Assembly: GCF_030268685.1 (NCBI RefSeq)
Contig: NZ_BSRQ01000008.1
Coordinates: 109,028 to 173,027 of the forward strand
Direction of reading: 5' to 3'
Length of the DNA: 64,000 nucleotides
Source of the DNA: Microtetraspora sp. NBRC 13810
Lineage (GTDB): Bacteria > Actinomycetota > Actinomycetes > Streptosporangiales > Streptosporangiaceae
Every line of letters starts with the position of its first letter. Position 1 is the first letter of the stretch. Shown in pieces: positions 1 to 8,463 of this stretch. The notes beneath the pieces are model-generated. The model saw only the letters and a program-made list of their open reading frames with translations. It searched no databases and was not told the DNA's origin. Made by a program: the position numbers and the translations under genes.

Positions 1-789
1 CAGGGCGACCACGGCGATGAAGATTCCGGTGGCGGCGAGCATGATGCCGTCGTGCCAGCCGCGGGCGCCGGCGGCGCGCAGCGTGGCGGAGAGGGACTCC
101 TGGCTGATCTGCCGGTAGCGGCCGATCGCCGCGGACTCCGCGCCGATGCCCTTGAGCACGCGCAGCCCGGCGACCAGGTCGGCGGCGACGCCGGAGGCGT
201 GCGCGGCGCGGTCCTGCTCGACCTCGCTGCGCCGTTCCAGCGGCTTGCCCAGCAGGTGGGCCACGCCGAGTAGCGGCGGGATGCCGAGCAGGACGAGGAG
301 TCCGAGCGGCACCGACACGTTCAGCAGCGCGACGGCGCTGACCAGGACGGCCGCGAGCGCCGAGACCGTGGCGGGCAGCGCCATGTTGACCGTGCCGACC
401 CGCTTGGCGTCGTCGGTGGCGATGTTGACCAGCGCGCCGGGCAGCCGGCCGCTCTCCGCGCCGCCCCGCGGGTCGAGGATGCGCTCGGTGAGCTCGATGC
501 GGAGCCGGTGCGCCGCCCGCTCGACCGCCCGCTCGCCGAGCCGGGCGCTGGACCGGTAGCAGACGGACAGCACGGTGAACACGCCGGCCAGCACGGCGAT
601 CCAGCGCAGCAGGGCGTCGGTGGACCCGGTGCTGACGGCCTCGTCGATGATCACGCCGATCAGGACGGGGACCATGGCCTCGCTGGCCTGGTGCGCGCCG
701 GCGAGCAGTGAGCTGCCCGCGACCAGCCACCGCTGACCGGCGATCGAACGGCCGAGCACTCTGAGGCCCGAGGGGGCGTCGGACCGCAC
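1..789 (-). CDS. ABC transporter (exporter-type permease/ATPase), N-terminal part
   Basis: The first 263 codons of a minus-strand gene that runs off the left edge. The visible part is the transmembrane domain of a type IV (exporter-fold) ABC transporter: several long hydrophobic segments separated by charged coupling-helix regions, including an RVGTVNMALP stretch and an LVAGLRVLKGIGAE stretch typical of this fold. The ATPase domain lies outside the window. I chose GTG at 789 because it has GGAG 8 nt upstream; the ATG at 803 is in another frame. An iron box sits 32 bp upstream, so the gene is probably repressed by a DtxR/IdeR/DmdR-type regulator and may move siderophores or iron chelates. The substrate is inference only. 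Confidence 0.8.
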   Translation of the reverse strand, partial: MRSDAPSGLRVLGRSIAGQRWLVAGSSLLAGAHQASEAMVPVLIGVIIDEAVSTGSTDALLRWIAVLAGVFTVLSVCYRSSARLGERAVERAAHRLRIELTERILDPRGGAESGRLPGALVNIATDDAKRVGTVNMALPATVSALAAVLVSAVALLNVSVPLGLLVLLGIPPLLGVAHLLGKPLERRSEVEQDRAAHASGVAADLVAGLRVLKGIGAESAAIGRYRQISQESLSATLRAAGARGWHDGIMLAATGIFIAVVAL

Positions 790-820
790 CGCACCAACTC
801 CATCCTGCAGGGGGAACCTA

Positions 821-839
821 TTAGGTTAGGCAAACCTTA
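821..839 (-). promoter_or_regulatory. Iron box (DtxR/IdeR/DmdR-type operator)
   Basis: TTAGGTTAGGCAAACCTTA matches the established actinobacterial iron-box consensus TTAGGTTAGGCTAACCTAA at 17 of 19 positions. It lies just upstream of the minus-strand ABC transporter and not near the stop codon of any other gene, which fits an operator. Confidence 0.85.
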
Positions 840-883
840 TCGCGGTCCGCCCGGGTACGGCGAGAGGATCTTTCCCGGCGCGG

Positions 884-1537
884 TCAGGGGACCCGGCGCC
901 AACCGCGGTCGGTGATGACGAGGTGGTCGAGCAGGCGGAGGCCGACCGTCTCCGCGGCCTCGCGCAGCCTGGCGGTGAACTCCACGTCGGCGGGGCTCGG
1001 GTCGAGGTTGCCCGCCGGGTGGTTGTGCGCCAGGCCGAAGGCGGCCCCGCCGGAGGTCAGCACCATCGTGACGACCTCGCGCACGGAGACCGGGCAGTGG
1101 TCGGTCCCGCCCGTGCCGATCACCGCCTGCCGCAGGACGCGCCCGCCGTGGTCGCAGACGACCGCCACGAGCCGCTCGTGGCCGAGCCCGCGCAGGGCGG
1201 GGGAGATGAGGGCCGCGAGGTCGCCCGAACCGGTGATCCTGGGACGGTCGGGCGCCGAGCGCGCCCGCCGCACGAGGTCGAAGGCCGCGGCGACCCGGGC
1301 GGCCTTGGCCGGCCCGATGCCGGGGACGGCGAGAAGCCGGTGCGCGTCGGAACGGGACACCGCCTCCAGGTCGCCGCAGTGCGCGATGAGCAGGGAGGCC
1401 AGCTCCACCGCGTTGGTGCCCTTGCCGCCGGAGCCGAGGAGCAGGGCGAGCAGCTCCCTGTCGGCGAGCGCCGCCGGCCCGGCCGCCAGCAGCCGCTCGC
1501 GCGGCTGGTCGGCGGCGGGCATGTCCTTGACGCGCAT
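884..1537 (-). CDS. radC: RadC family JAB/MPN-domain protein
   Basis: 217-residue RadC-like protein. The N-terminal half holds the helix-hairpin-helix-like region (VPGIGPAKA), and the C-terminal half the JAMM metal-binding motif HNHPAGNLDPSPAD (HxHP...D). The family was once linked to DNA repair, but its biochemical role is unsettled; many members sit on mobile elements, though this one is in a chromosomal context. ATG at 1537 is preferred over GTG at 1543 because GGAGG lies 5 nt before the ATG and would abut the GTG. It follows the GntR regulator gene on the same strand, with a gap of about 57 bp, so the two may be co-transcribed. Confidence 0.85.
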   Translation of the reverse strand: MRVKDMPAADQPRERLLAAGPAALADRELLALLLGSGGKGTNAVELASLLIAHCGDLEAVSRSDAHRLLAVPGIGPAKAARVAAAFDLVRRARSAPDRPRITGSGDLAALISPALRGLGHERLVAVVCDHGGRVLRQAVIGTGGTDHCPVSVREVVTMVLTSGGAAFGLAHNHPAGNLDPSPADVEFTARLREAAETVGLRLLDHLVITDRGWRRVP

Positions 1538-1594
1538 CGACACCTCCGGATCCGGCTCCCGGACTCCGGTTGTATCAGGCGGCGCCGACAGTCG

Positions 1595-2332
1595 TCAGGC
1601 GGGAAAAGTGAGGGGATAGACGAGGTGGAACCGGTCGCCGGGCAGCACGATGTCGCTGGTCTCGACCGGCCGCTCACCGGCCAGGTGGGTACGCTCCACG
1701 TGCAGCACGGGAGTGCCGGTCACCAGGTCGAGCATGTCGCTCTCGGCCGGTTCCGGCACCCGGGTGCGGACGCTCTCGACGACGCCGGTCACCCTGATCC
1801 CGGCGGCGGACATCCGGGCCGGCACGCTCTGGCGGGCCTCGGCGCCCTCGGCGGGGCCGCTCTCCCCGGCCAGCTCGGCGGGCTCGTAGGCGGCGGCGAG
1901 CTGCACGGGACGGCCGGCCGCCCGCAGGACGTAGCGGGTGCGCACGACGGGCGCCGACTCGGGCAGCCGGAGCCGCGCGGCGATGCCGGGCGGGGCGGGG
2001 ACCCGCTCCAGCCGCCAGTTCCAGGTCACCCGCAGTCCCTGGGCCTGAAGGTCGGCGGCGAGGGGGGCGTGATGGCCGAGGAAACGGTCCCGGTGCAGGG
2101 GGAGCAGGTCCGGCCGCTCCCTGACGTAGTGACCGGAGCCGACCTTGCCGACGACGAGCCCCTCGGCGACCAGCACCCGCAGTGCGTGCCGTGCGGCGGT
2201 CTCGCCCACGCCGTATCTGCGCGTGAGCTGGGCCCGGGAGGGGATCGAGCCGCCGGGCGGCAGCGAGCCTTCGACGATCTGCCGCCGGAGGTCCTCCACG
2301 ATGCGCAGGTAGACGGGGTCGGAGCTGGCCAC
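1595..2332 (-). CDS. GntR family transcriptional regulator with UTRA domain
   Basis: 245-residue regulator. Residues about 5-70 form the GntR winged helix (VYLRIVEDLRRQIVEG, then PSRAQLTRRYGVGETAARHALRVL and the GHYV wing). Residues about 80-240 form a UTRA ligand-binding domain of the HutC/FarR type. GTG at 2332 is chosen because the winged helix begins directly after it and AGAGGGA precedes it; the longer open frame upstream is untypical filler. It is transcribed away from dapA. The ligand and target genes cannot be told from the sequence; the following radC and iron-regulated transporter genes do not suggest one. Confidence 0.85.
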   Translation of the reverse strand: MASSDPVYLRIVEDLRRQIVEGSLPPGGSIPSRAQLTRRYGVGETAARHALRVLVAEGLVVGKVGSGHYVRERPDLLPLHRDRFLGHHAPLAADLQAQGLRVTWNWRLERVPAPPGIAARLRLPESAPVVRTRYVLRAAGRPVQLAAAYEPAELAGESGPAEGAEARQSVPARMSAAGIRVTGVVESVRTRVPEPAESDMLDLVTGTPVLHVERTHLAGERPVETSDIVLPGDRFHLVYPLTFPA

Positions 2333-2506
2333 GGGTCCATCCCTCTGGTCGGGTCGTGGGGCGTGGCTCAATCTTGTCGTATCGACGGGGCGACGGACGG
2401 TAATCGGCGCAAATTGGAGCCCTTCCCTCGGGTCTCCGGTACAGAGCGGAAAAAATATCCCAGGAACCGTGTAACGCCCGGGTAAGGGTCGGCGATTTTC
2501 CGGATA

Positions 2507-2550
2507 GAGGTCGTCGATGTGTGTACCCCCGAGCACATATCGACGGCCTC
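2507..2550 (+). terminator. Long hairpin with T-rich tail between gntR and dapA
   Basis: A 17-bp stem (left arm 2507-2523, right arm 2534-2550) whose only irregularities are two G-U wobbles. The loop is 10 nt, and TTTCTCT follows on the plus strand. It looks like an intrinsic terminator for a plus-strand transcript, yet it lies in the 313-bp gap between two divergent genes, about 95 bp upstream of the dapA start codon. It may be a leader attenuator for dapA or the end of a small RNA. Confidence 0.6.
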
Positions 2551-2645
2551 TTTCTCTGACGGCGAAGCCTCCCGGGCAGGGCCAACCGGGCTATACGGGG
2601 TGGCGGGGTCCACCGTTCCCTGCGGATCCAGGTACCGTTCGGTCT

Positions 2646-3569
2646 ATGGCACCGCCTACTGCAACCACTGATGCCCCCTTCGGCCGCATGCTGACCGCCA
2701 TGGTCACACCGTTCACCGTGGACGGCGAGGTCGACTACGACGGGGTACAGCGCCTGGCCACCCACCTGGTGGACGAGCAGCGCAACGACGGTCTGGTCGT
2801 GAGCGGCACGACGGGAGAGTCGCCGACCACCTCCGACGAGGAGAAGGACCGCATCCTGCGGGCCGTGGTCGAGGCCGTCGGCGATCGGGCCAGTGTGGTG
2901 GCGGGAGCGGGCACCAACGACACCCGGCACAGCGCCGAGCTGGCCCGTGCCGCCGAGCGCGCGGGCGCACACGGCCTGCTGCTGGTGACGCCCTACTACA
3001 ACAAGCCGCCGCAGGAGGGCATCGCCCGCCACTTCACCGCGGTGGCCGACGCGACCGGGCTTCCCGTCATGCTCTATGACATCCCCGGCCGCACCGGCAC
3101 GCCCATCCACACCGAGACGCTGATCAGGCTGGCCGGCCACCCGCGCATCGTCGCGGTGAAGGACGCGAAGGGCGACCTCTTCGCCGGTTCGCAGGTGATG
3201 GCCGCCACCGATCTGGTCTTCTACTCCGGTGACGACGCGCTCAACCTGCCCTGGCTGTCGGTCGGCGCGGCGGGCCTCGTCAGCGTCGTCGGGCACGTGG
3301 TGGGAGCCGACCTCGCGACCATGATCGAGCTTTACCGCGCGGGCGACGTGGCGGGCGCGCTGGCGGTGCACCGGCGGTTGACGCCCGTGGTCACGGGCAT
3401 CATGACCCGCACACAGGGTGCCATCATGGCGAAGGCGGCGCTGAACCTCACGGGACAGCCGGGCGGTCACGTGCGGCCTCCGCTGACCGACGCGACCGCG
3501 GCGCAGATCGCCCTGCTGAGAGAAGACCTGGTAGCCGGAGGCGTGAAGCCTCACGACGGAGTCGCATGA
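2646..3569 (+). CDS. dapA: 4-hydroxy-tetrahydrodipicolinate synthase
   Basis: 307-residue DapA, which condenses pyruvate with aspartate semialdehyde in the lysine/diaminopimelate pathway in the cytoplasm. The motifs are complete: GTTGESPT (residues 54-61), YYNKPPQ, YDIPGRTG with Tyr144, and the Schiff-base Lys172 in VAVKDAKGD. ATG at 2646 is chosen because family similarity begins a few residues later and the upstream extension crosses the hairpin region. RNase J follows 63 bp downstream, an arrangement common in actinobacteria, so the two are probably co-transcribed. A TATACG hexamer at 2592-2597 could be a -10 element. Confidence 0.95.
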   Translation: MAPPTATTDAPFGRMLTAMVTPFTVDGEVDYDGVQRLATHLVDEQRNDGLVVSGTTGESPTTSDEEKDRILRAVVEAVGDRASVVAGAGTNDTRHSAELARAAERAGAHGLLLVTPYYNKPPQEGIARHFTAVADATGLPVMLYDIPGRTGTPIHTETLIRLAGHPRIVAVKDAKGDLFAGSQVMAATDLVFYSGDDALNLPWLSVGAAGLVSVVGHVVGADLATMIELYRAGDVAGALAVHRRLTPVVTGIMTRTQGAIMAKAALNLTGQPGGHVRPPLTDATAAQIALLREDLVAGGVKPHDGVA

Positions 3570-3632
3570 CCGAAAGTGACGGGGAGGAAAAGAGAGCTTG
3601 AGAGTAAGCACTTCACGTGACGGGGGGCGGGC

Positions 3633-5318
3633 ATGAGCCATCCGCATCCCGAGTTGGGCGCGCCGCCGCCGCTGGATCCCCACGCGCTGCGGATCGTCGC
3701 CCTGGGCGGCCTGGGTGAGATCGGCCGTAACATGGCGGTCTTCGAGTTCGACGGCCGCCTGCTGATCGTCGACTGCGGCGTGCTCTTCCCTGAGCCCGAC
3801 CAGCCCGGCGTCGACCTGATACTCCCCGACTTCGACTACATCCGGGGACGCCTGGACGACGTCGAGGCCGTGGTGCTGACGCATGCGCACGAGGATCACA
3901 TCGGCGCCGTGCCTTACCTGCTGCGCGAGCGGCGGGACATCCCGCTGGTGGGCTCGCGGCTGACGCTGGCGTTCATCGAGAGCAAGCTCACCGAGCACCG
4001 CATCCAGCCGGTGAAGCACGAGGTCGTGGAGGGCGAGCGGCACGCGTTCGGGCCGTTCGACTGCGAGTTCTTCGCGGTCAACCACTCGATCCCGGACGCC
4101 CTGGCGGTGGCGTTGCGCACGCCGGCCGGCATCGTGCTGCACACCGGCGACTTCAAGATGGACCAGTTGCCGATGGACGGCCGGCTGACCGACCTGGGCG
4201 GGTTCGCCAGGCTGGGCGGCGAAGGCGTCGACCTGCTGATGTCGGACTCCACCAACTCCGAGGTGCCCGGCTTCGTCACCAGCGAGCGGGACATCGCGCC
4301 GGTCATCGACGACGTCTTCCGCGGCGCGGACAAGCGCATCATCGTGGCCTGTTTCGCCTCGCACGTGCACCGCGTGCAGCAGGTGCTGGACGCGGCGGCG
4401 GCGCACGGGCGCAAGGTGGCGCTCATGGGCCGCTCGATGGTCCGCAACATGGGCGTCGCACGCGACCTGGGCTACCTGAAGGTCCCCCCGGGGCTGATGG
4501 TCGATCCCAGGGAGATCGAGGAGTGGCCGCCGGAGGACGTCGTGCTGATCTGCACGGGGTCCCAGGGCGAGCCGATGGCCGCGCTGTCCCGGATGGCCAA
4601 CCGGGACCACGCGATCAGGATCGCCGAGGGCGACACGGTGCTGCTGGCGTCCTCGCTGGTGCCGGGCAACGAGACGGCGGTCAACAAGGTCATCAACGGC
4701 CTGACCCGCTGGGGCGCCCGGGTGATCCACAAGGGCAACGCCAAGGTGCACGTCTCCGGGCACGCGGCGGCCGGCGAGCTGCTCTACGTGCTCAACCTGA
4801 CCCGCCCGTCCAACTTCATGCCGATCCACGGCGAATGGCGGCACCTGCGGGCGCACGCCAAGCTGGCCGAGCTGACCGGTGTGCCGGACGACCACATCGT
4901 CATCGCGGAGGACGGCGTCGTCGTCGACCTCCTCGACGGCAGGGCGCGGATCGTGGGCGCCGTCCAGGCGGGTTACGTCTACGTCGACGGCAGCTCGGTG
5001 GGCGGTGTCACGGACGTGGCGCTGAAGGATCGGCGCATCCTGGGCGACGAGGGTTTCATCTCGATCGTCGTGGTCGTCGACTCCACCACCGGCAAGCTCA
5101 CCGGCGGGCCGGAGGTGCACGCCCGCGGTTCGGGCATCGACCTCGACGCCTTCGAGCAGGTGATCCCGCAACTGGAACAGGCCCTGGAGGAGGCCGCCGC
5201 CGACGGGGTGGCCGACGTGCAGCTCATGCGCAGGCTGGTCCGCCGCACGGTGGGCCGCTGGGTGAGCGACACCTACCGCCGCCGGCCGATGATTATCCCG
5301 GTTGTCGTGGAGGTCTGA
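3633..5318 (+). CDS. rnj: Ribonuclease J
   Basis: 561-residue metallo-beta-lactamase/beta-CASP ribonuclease, a cytoplasmic 5'-3' exo- and endonuclease of mRNA decay and RNA maturation. The N-terminus shows GGLGEIGRNM, and the metal-binding HAHEDH motif lies near residue 83. Further metal ligands are in GDFK and SDSTN, and the C-terminal beta-CASP signature is SGHAA. Length is normal for the family. It is downstream of dapA and upstream of a DUF402 gene. A second major RNase, RNase Y, is encoded at 52.7 kb. Confidence 0.95.
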   Translation: MSHPHPELGAPPPLDPHALRIVALGGLGEIGRNMAVFEFDGRLLIVDCGVLFPEPDQPGVDLILPDFDYIRGRLDDVEAVVLTHAHEDHIGAVPYLLRERRDIPLVGSRLTLAFIESKLTEHRIQPVKHEVVEGERHAFGPFDCEFFAVNHSIPDALAVALRTPAGIVLHTGDFKMDQLPMDGRLTDLGGFARLGGEGVDLLMSDSTNSEVPGFVTSERDIAPVIDDVFRGADKRIIVACFASHVHRVQQVLDAAAAHGRKVALMGRSMVRNMGVARDLGYLKVPPGLMVDPREIEEWPPEDVVLICTGSQGEPMAALSRMANRDHAIRIAEGDTVLLASSLVPGNETAVNKVINGLTRWGARVIHKGNAKVHVSGHAAAGELLYVLNLTRPSNFMPIHGEWRHLRAHAKLAELTGVPDDHIVIAEDGVVVDLLDGRARIVGAVQAGYVYVDGSSVGGVTDVALKDRRILGDEGFISIVVVVDSTTGKLTGGPEVHARGSGIDLDAFEQVIPQLEQALEEAAADGVADVQLMRRLVRRTVGRWVSDTYRRRPMIIPVVVEV

Positions 5319-5338
5319 GGTCCCGTAGCGTCCCGCTC

Positions 5339-5836
5339 GTGTCTGAGGTGAAGGTTGTCTACCGAAAGTACGGCGGGGCGCTGCACTGGCATCACGCGGC
5401 GCGGCGGCTGGGCGAGGACGAGCACGGCGTCTGGCTGGGATTCGCCGCGGGCACCGTGGGGCGCCGGGGGCTGGAGCCGCCGGTGGTCTGGGAGCTGCCC
5501 GCCGTGCTGCTCTTCCCGCGAGACGCCTGGTGGACGGCGTCCTTCAACCCCGAGCCGCACACCAACGAGCTTTACTGCGACGTCACGACCGTGCCCGAGT
5601 GGCGTGACGGCGAGGTCACCATGGTGGACCTCGACCTCGACGTGATCCGGCCCCGCGGCGGAGACGTCTTCCTGGACGACGCCGACGAGTTCGAGGAGCA
5701 CCAGCGTGCCCTCGGCTACCCACCGGAGATCATCGCCGCGGCCGAGGAGTCGGCGGGCTGGCTCATGGCGGCGGTGACCGGGCGCCGCCCGCCCTTCGAC
5801 GGGACGCATCTGAGCTGGCTCGCGAAGGTGACGTGA
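5339..5836 (+). CDS. DUF402 (FomD-like barrel) protein
   Basis: About 165 residues with the DUF402 pattern: aromatic-rich N-terminal strands, a central WWTASFNPEPH region, then VDLDLDVIRP and DVFLDDADEFEEHQ near the C-terminus, where acidic residues bind metal in characterised members. Related proteins act as nucleotide or phosphonate phosphohydrolases; the specific substrate here is unknown. The start is uncertain: GTG 5339 or GTG 5348, both with poor ribosome-binding sites. The close spacing after rnj suggests the same operon. Confidence 0.75.
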   Translation: MSEVKVVYRKYGGALHWHHAARRLGEDEHGVWLGFAAGTVGRRGLEPPVVWELPAVLLFPRDAWWTASFNPEPHTNELYCDVTTVPEWRDGEVTMVDLDLDVIRPRGGDVFLDDADEFEEHQRALGYPPEIIAAAEESAGWLMAAVTGRRPPFDGTHLSWLAKVT

Positions 5837-5934
5837 GCCTTCCGGGGGCTGGATTCCCCGCCCCGCCGGGCGCAAGCTGGCTGGGGAGGCCGCACGCGGG
5901 CCGATCGACGGGGATTCACGAATACGACCACCGG

Positions 5935-5946
5935 TCACACTTGTGA
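5935..5946. promoter_or_regulatory. Candidate operator upstream of the IclR gene
   Basis: TCACACTTGTGA is a near-perfect palindrome (TCACA, 2-nt centre, TGTGA). It is nested between the inverted pentamers GATTC (5913-5917) and GAATC (5949-5953). It lies about 80 bp before the IclR start in the 189-bp gap 5837-6025, which otherwise shows nothing I recognise. An autoregulatory operator is plausible but unproven. Confidence 0.35.
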
Positions 5947-6025
5947 ACGAATCGGGCGGCTGGGAGAATCTGTGCCGGTCCGGTGGACGGTGGCCGTACC
6001 TGGGAGCGTGGCGAGGGGAGCGCGG

Positions 6026-6802
6026 ATGACGTCGCCCGAGACGGTGCCCGGAAGATCTCCTGTCAAATCGGCCGACCGCACCGTCGAACTGCTGGAGGCG
6101 CTGGCCCGCGCCGAGCGGCGGCTCACCCTCGCGGAGCTGCAACGCGACCTCGGCTATCCCAAGTCGAGCCTCTACATGCTGCTGCGCACCCTGGTCGGGC
6201 GCGGCTGGGTGGAGAGCGACGAGTCCGGCGCCGCCTACGGCATCGGCGTGCGCGCCCTGCTCGTCGGCACGTCCTACCTGGACCGCGACCCCGTGGTCCG
6301 GGCGGGCGTGGTCGTGCTGGAGGAGATCAGGGCCGAGGTCGACGAGACCGTGCACCTGGCCAGGCTGGACGGCCACGACGTCGTCTACCTGGCCAGCAGG
6401 GAGTCCGGGCACCACCTGCGCTCCGCCTCCCGGGTCGGCCGCCGCCAGCCCGCGTACGCCACGGCGCTCGGCCGGGCGGTCCTGTCGGTCCGGCCCGACG
6501 CCGCCGACCTGCTGTCCGAGACGCTCGCCGCGCTCACCCCGCACACGGTGGTGGACCGCGACCTGCTGCTGAGGGAGATCGCCGAGGCCGCGGAGCACGG
6601 GTACGCCGCCGAGCGGGAGCAGAACGTGCCCGGTCTCGGGTGCTTCGCGGTGGCGCTGCCGTACCGGCGGCCGGTGACCGACGCGCTCAGCGTGTCCGTG
6701 CCGCTGGCCAGGCTCGACGACGCCCACCGCGCGCGGATCGTCGCCGCGCTGATGCGCGCCGCCCACCGGATCACCGAGTTGCTGCGCACCGGAGCGGTGT
6801 GA
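6026..6802 (+). CDS. IclR family transcriptional regulator
   Basis: 258 residues. The N-terminal winged helix (about residues 10-75, KSADRTVELLEAL then LTLAELQRDLGYPKSSLYMLLRTL) is followed by the IclR effector-binding domain, with its typical late segment EREQNVPGLGCFAVALPY. ATG at 6026 follows GAGGGGAG. It is 47 bp upstream of the semialdehyde dehydrogenase gene on the same strand, so it most likely controls that gene, and perhaps the neighbouring galacturonate operon, in response to a sugar acid. The ligand assignment is inference. Confidence 0.9.
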   Translation: MTSPETVPGRSPVKSADRTVELLEALARAERRLTLAELQRDLGYPKSSLYMLLRTLVGRGWVESDESGAAYGIGVRALLVGTSYLDRDPVVRAGVVVLEEIRAEVDETVHLARLDGHDVVYLASRESGHHLRSASRVGRRQPAYATALGRAVLSVRPDAADLLSETLAALTPHTVVDRDLLLREIAEAAEHGYAAEREQNVPGLGCFAVALPYRRPVTDALSVSVPLARLDDAHRARIVAALMRAAHRITELLRTGAV

Positions 6803-6849
6803 GCCGGTCCACGTGTGCGGCCGGTGTTGGAGATGCGAGAGGTGAAGTG

Positions 6850-8331
6850 ATGACGCACGGATACGACCCGCGGACCGGGGAGCCGGTCGGCGAGGCGCTG
6901 GCGGAGACGACCGGGCCCGAGGTGGCCGCGGCCGGCGAGGCCGCGCGGGCGGCGGGCGAGGCGTGGCGGGCGCTGCCCGCGGCCGACCGGGCCGGCGTGC
7001 TGGAGGCCGTCGCCGACGCGCTGACCGCGCACGCCGGAGAACTGTGGCGGTCCGCCGACGCCGAGACCGCGCTCGGCGAGACCCGGCTGCGCGGCGAGGT
7101 CGGCCGGGCGGCCGGACAGTTCCGGCTGTTCGCCCAGGTGCTGCGGGACGGCGCGTACGCCGGCGTGGTGATCGACCACGGGGACGCCGGGGCCACGCCG
7201 CCCCGCCCGGACGTGCGCCGGATGAACCACCCGCTGCCCGGCGTCGTCGCCGTCTTCGCGGCCGGCAACTTCCCCTTCGCCTTCTCGGTCGCCGGCGGGG
7301 ACACCGCCTCCGCGCTGGCCGCGGGCTGCCCGGTCGTGGTCAAGGCGCACCCGGCCCACCCGGGCACCTCGGAGCTGAGCGCCTCGGTGATCCGCTCGGC
7401 GCTGCCGGACCCGGCGCTGCTCGGCCTCGTGCATGGCCTGGCGGCCGGCCGGCCGCTGGTGACGCACCCGGCGGTGGCCGCCGTCGGGTTCACCGGTTCC
7501 ATCCCCGGCGGCAGGGCCGTGCAGGGGCTCATCGCCGAACGCCCCGACCCGATCCCGTTCTACGGTGAGCTGGGCAGCGTCAACCCCGTGGTGGTGCTGC
7601 CCTCGGCCGTCGCGGGCGGCGCCGCCGCGCTCGCGGAGGGCTTCGCCGCCTCCCTCACGCTCGGCGTCGGGCAGTTCTGCACCAACCCCGGCCTGCTGTT
7701 CGCGCCCGACGACGAGGGCCTGCGCGCCGCGATCGCGGACGCCGTCACCCGGACCGCCGGCGGCCCGATGCTCAGCGCCCGGATCAACGAGGGCTTCGAG
7801 CACGGCCTCGAACGCCTCGGCAGGATGAAGCTCCTCGCCGAGGGCACGCCCGGCCCCGGCCCGTGGGGAGCCACCCCCAAGGTCTTCCACACCGACCTGG
7901 CCGCCTTCGCCGAGGGGCTGCCGCTGACCGCCGAGGAGTGCTTCGGCCCCGCCTCGGTCGTGGTGACCTACCAGGACCCCGCCGACCTGCCCGCCGTCCT
8001 CGCCCGGGTGCCCGGCTCGCTCACCGCCACGGTGCACGCCGCCGACCCCGCCGAGGCCCGCGACGTCGCCCGGGTCCTCACCCGTACGGCCGGCCGGCTC
8101 GTCTGGAACGGCTGGCCCACCGGCGTGGCCGTCAACTGGTCGATGCACCACGGCGGACCCTGGCCCGCCTCCACGATGCCGGCGCACACCTCGGTCGGCG
8201 CCGCCGCCATCGCCCGCTGGCTCGTCCCCGTCGCCTACCAGGACTGGCCGGAGGAACTCCTCCCCGACGCCCTGCGCGAGGCCAACCCGCTCGCCCTCCC
8301 ACGCCGCGTCGACGGCCGCGCGGAGTCCTGA
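6850..8331 (+). CDS. Aldehyde dehydrogenase, probable alpha-ketoglutarate semialdehyde dehydrogenase
   Basis: 493-residue NAD(P)-dependent aldehyde dehydrogenase. Catalytic Glu240 lies in GELGSVNP and catalytic Cys277 in GVGQFCTNPG; both motifs resemble the alpha-ketoglutarate semialdehyde dehydrogenase branch, as does AAGNFPFAFSVAGGDTASALAAGCPVVVK (read 7258-7344). The enzyme would oxidise 2,5-dioxovalerate, the product of KdgD at 14.3-15.1 kb, to alpha-ketoglutarate. That is the last step of oxidative galacturonate/glucarate breakdown. GAGGTGAA precedes ATG 6850. It is convergent with the pectate lyase operon and separated from it by a strong terminator. Confidence 0.85.
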   Translation: MTHGYDPRTGEPVGEALAETTGPEVAAAGEAARAAGEAWRALPAADRAGVLEAVADALTAHAGELWRSADAETALGETRLRGEVGRAAGQFRLFAQVLRDGAYAGVVIDHGDAGATPPRPDVRRMNHPLPGVVAVFAAGNFPFAFSVAGGDTASALAAGCPVVVKAHPAHPGTSELSASVIRSALPDPALLGLVHGLAAGRPLVTHPAVAAVGFTGSIPGGRAVQGLIAERPDPIPFYGELGSVNPVVVLPSAVAGGAAALAEGFAASLTLGVGQFCTNPGLLFAPDDEGLRAAIADAVTRTAGGPMLSARINEGFEHGLERLGRMKLLAEGTPGPGPWGATPKVFHTDLAAFAEGLPLTAEECFGPASVVVTYQDPADLPAVLARVPGSLTATVHAADPAEARDVARVLTRTAGRLVWNGWPTGVAVNWSMHHGGPWPASTMPAHTSVGAAAIARWLVPVAYQDWPEELLPDALREANPLALPRRVDGRAES

Positions 8332-8338
8332 CCGCACG

Positions 8339-8372
8339 CCGGAGGGGGCGCGGCGGCCCGCACCCCCTCCGG
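8339..8372. terminator. Bidirectional terminator hairpin
   Basis: Perfect 10-bp inverted repeat CCGGAGGGGG (8339-8348) and CCCCCTCCGG (8363-8372) with a 14-nt loop, sitting between the convergent dehydrogenase and pectate lyase genes. Confidence 0.8.
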
Positions 8373-8374
8373 TT

Positions 8375-8463
8375 GATCAGCCCAAGCGGGCCCGTACTCC
8401 CTGCGAATGGATCAGCCCAGGCGGGCCCGTACTGCGGCCGGATGGTTCAGCCCAGGCGGCCCG
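8375..8463. repeat. Three direct copies of the pectate lyase 3' end
   Basis: A segment close to GATCAGCCCAGGCGGGCC occurs at 8375, 8410 and (as GTTCAGCCCAGGCGGCCC) 8445, about 35 bp apart. The third copy contains the stop codon and last codons of the pectate lyase gene; the other two lie just downstream of it. This looks like local tandem duplication of the gene end. Confidence 0.7.

Noticed and set aside
1674..5171. A 1165-codon minus-strand frame across gntR, dapA and rnj
   Set aside because: It runs antisense to dapA and rnj and out of frame with gntR, without any recognisable domain; the three real genes explain the region.
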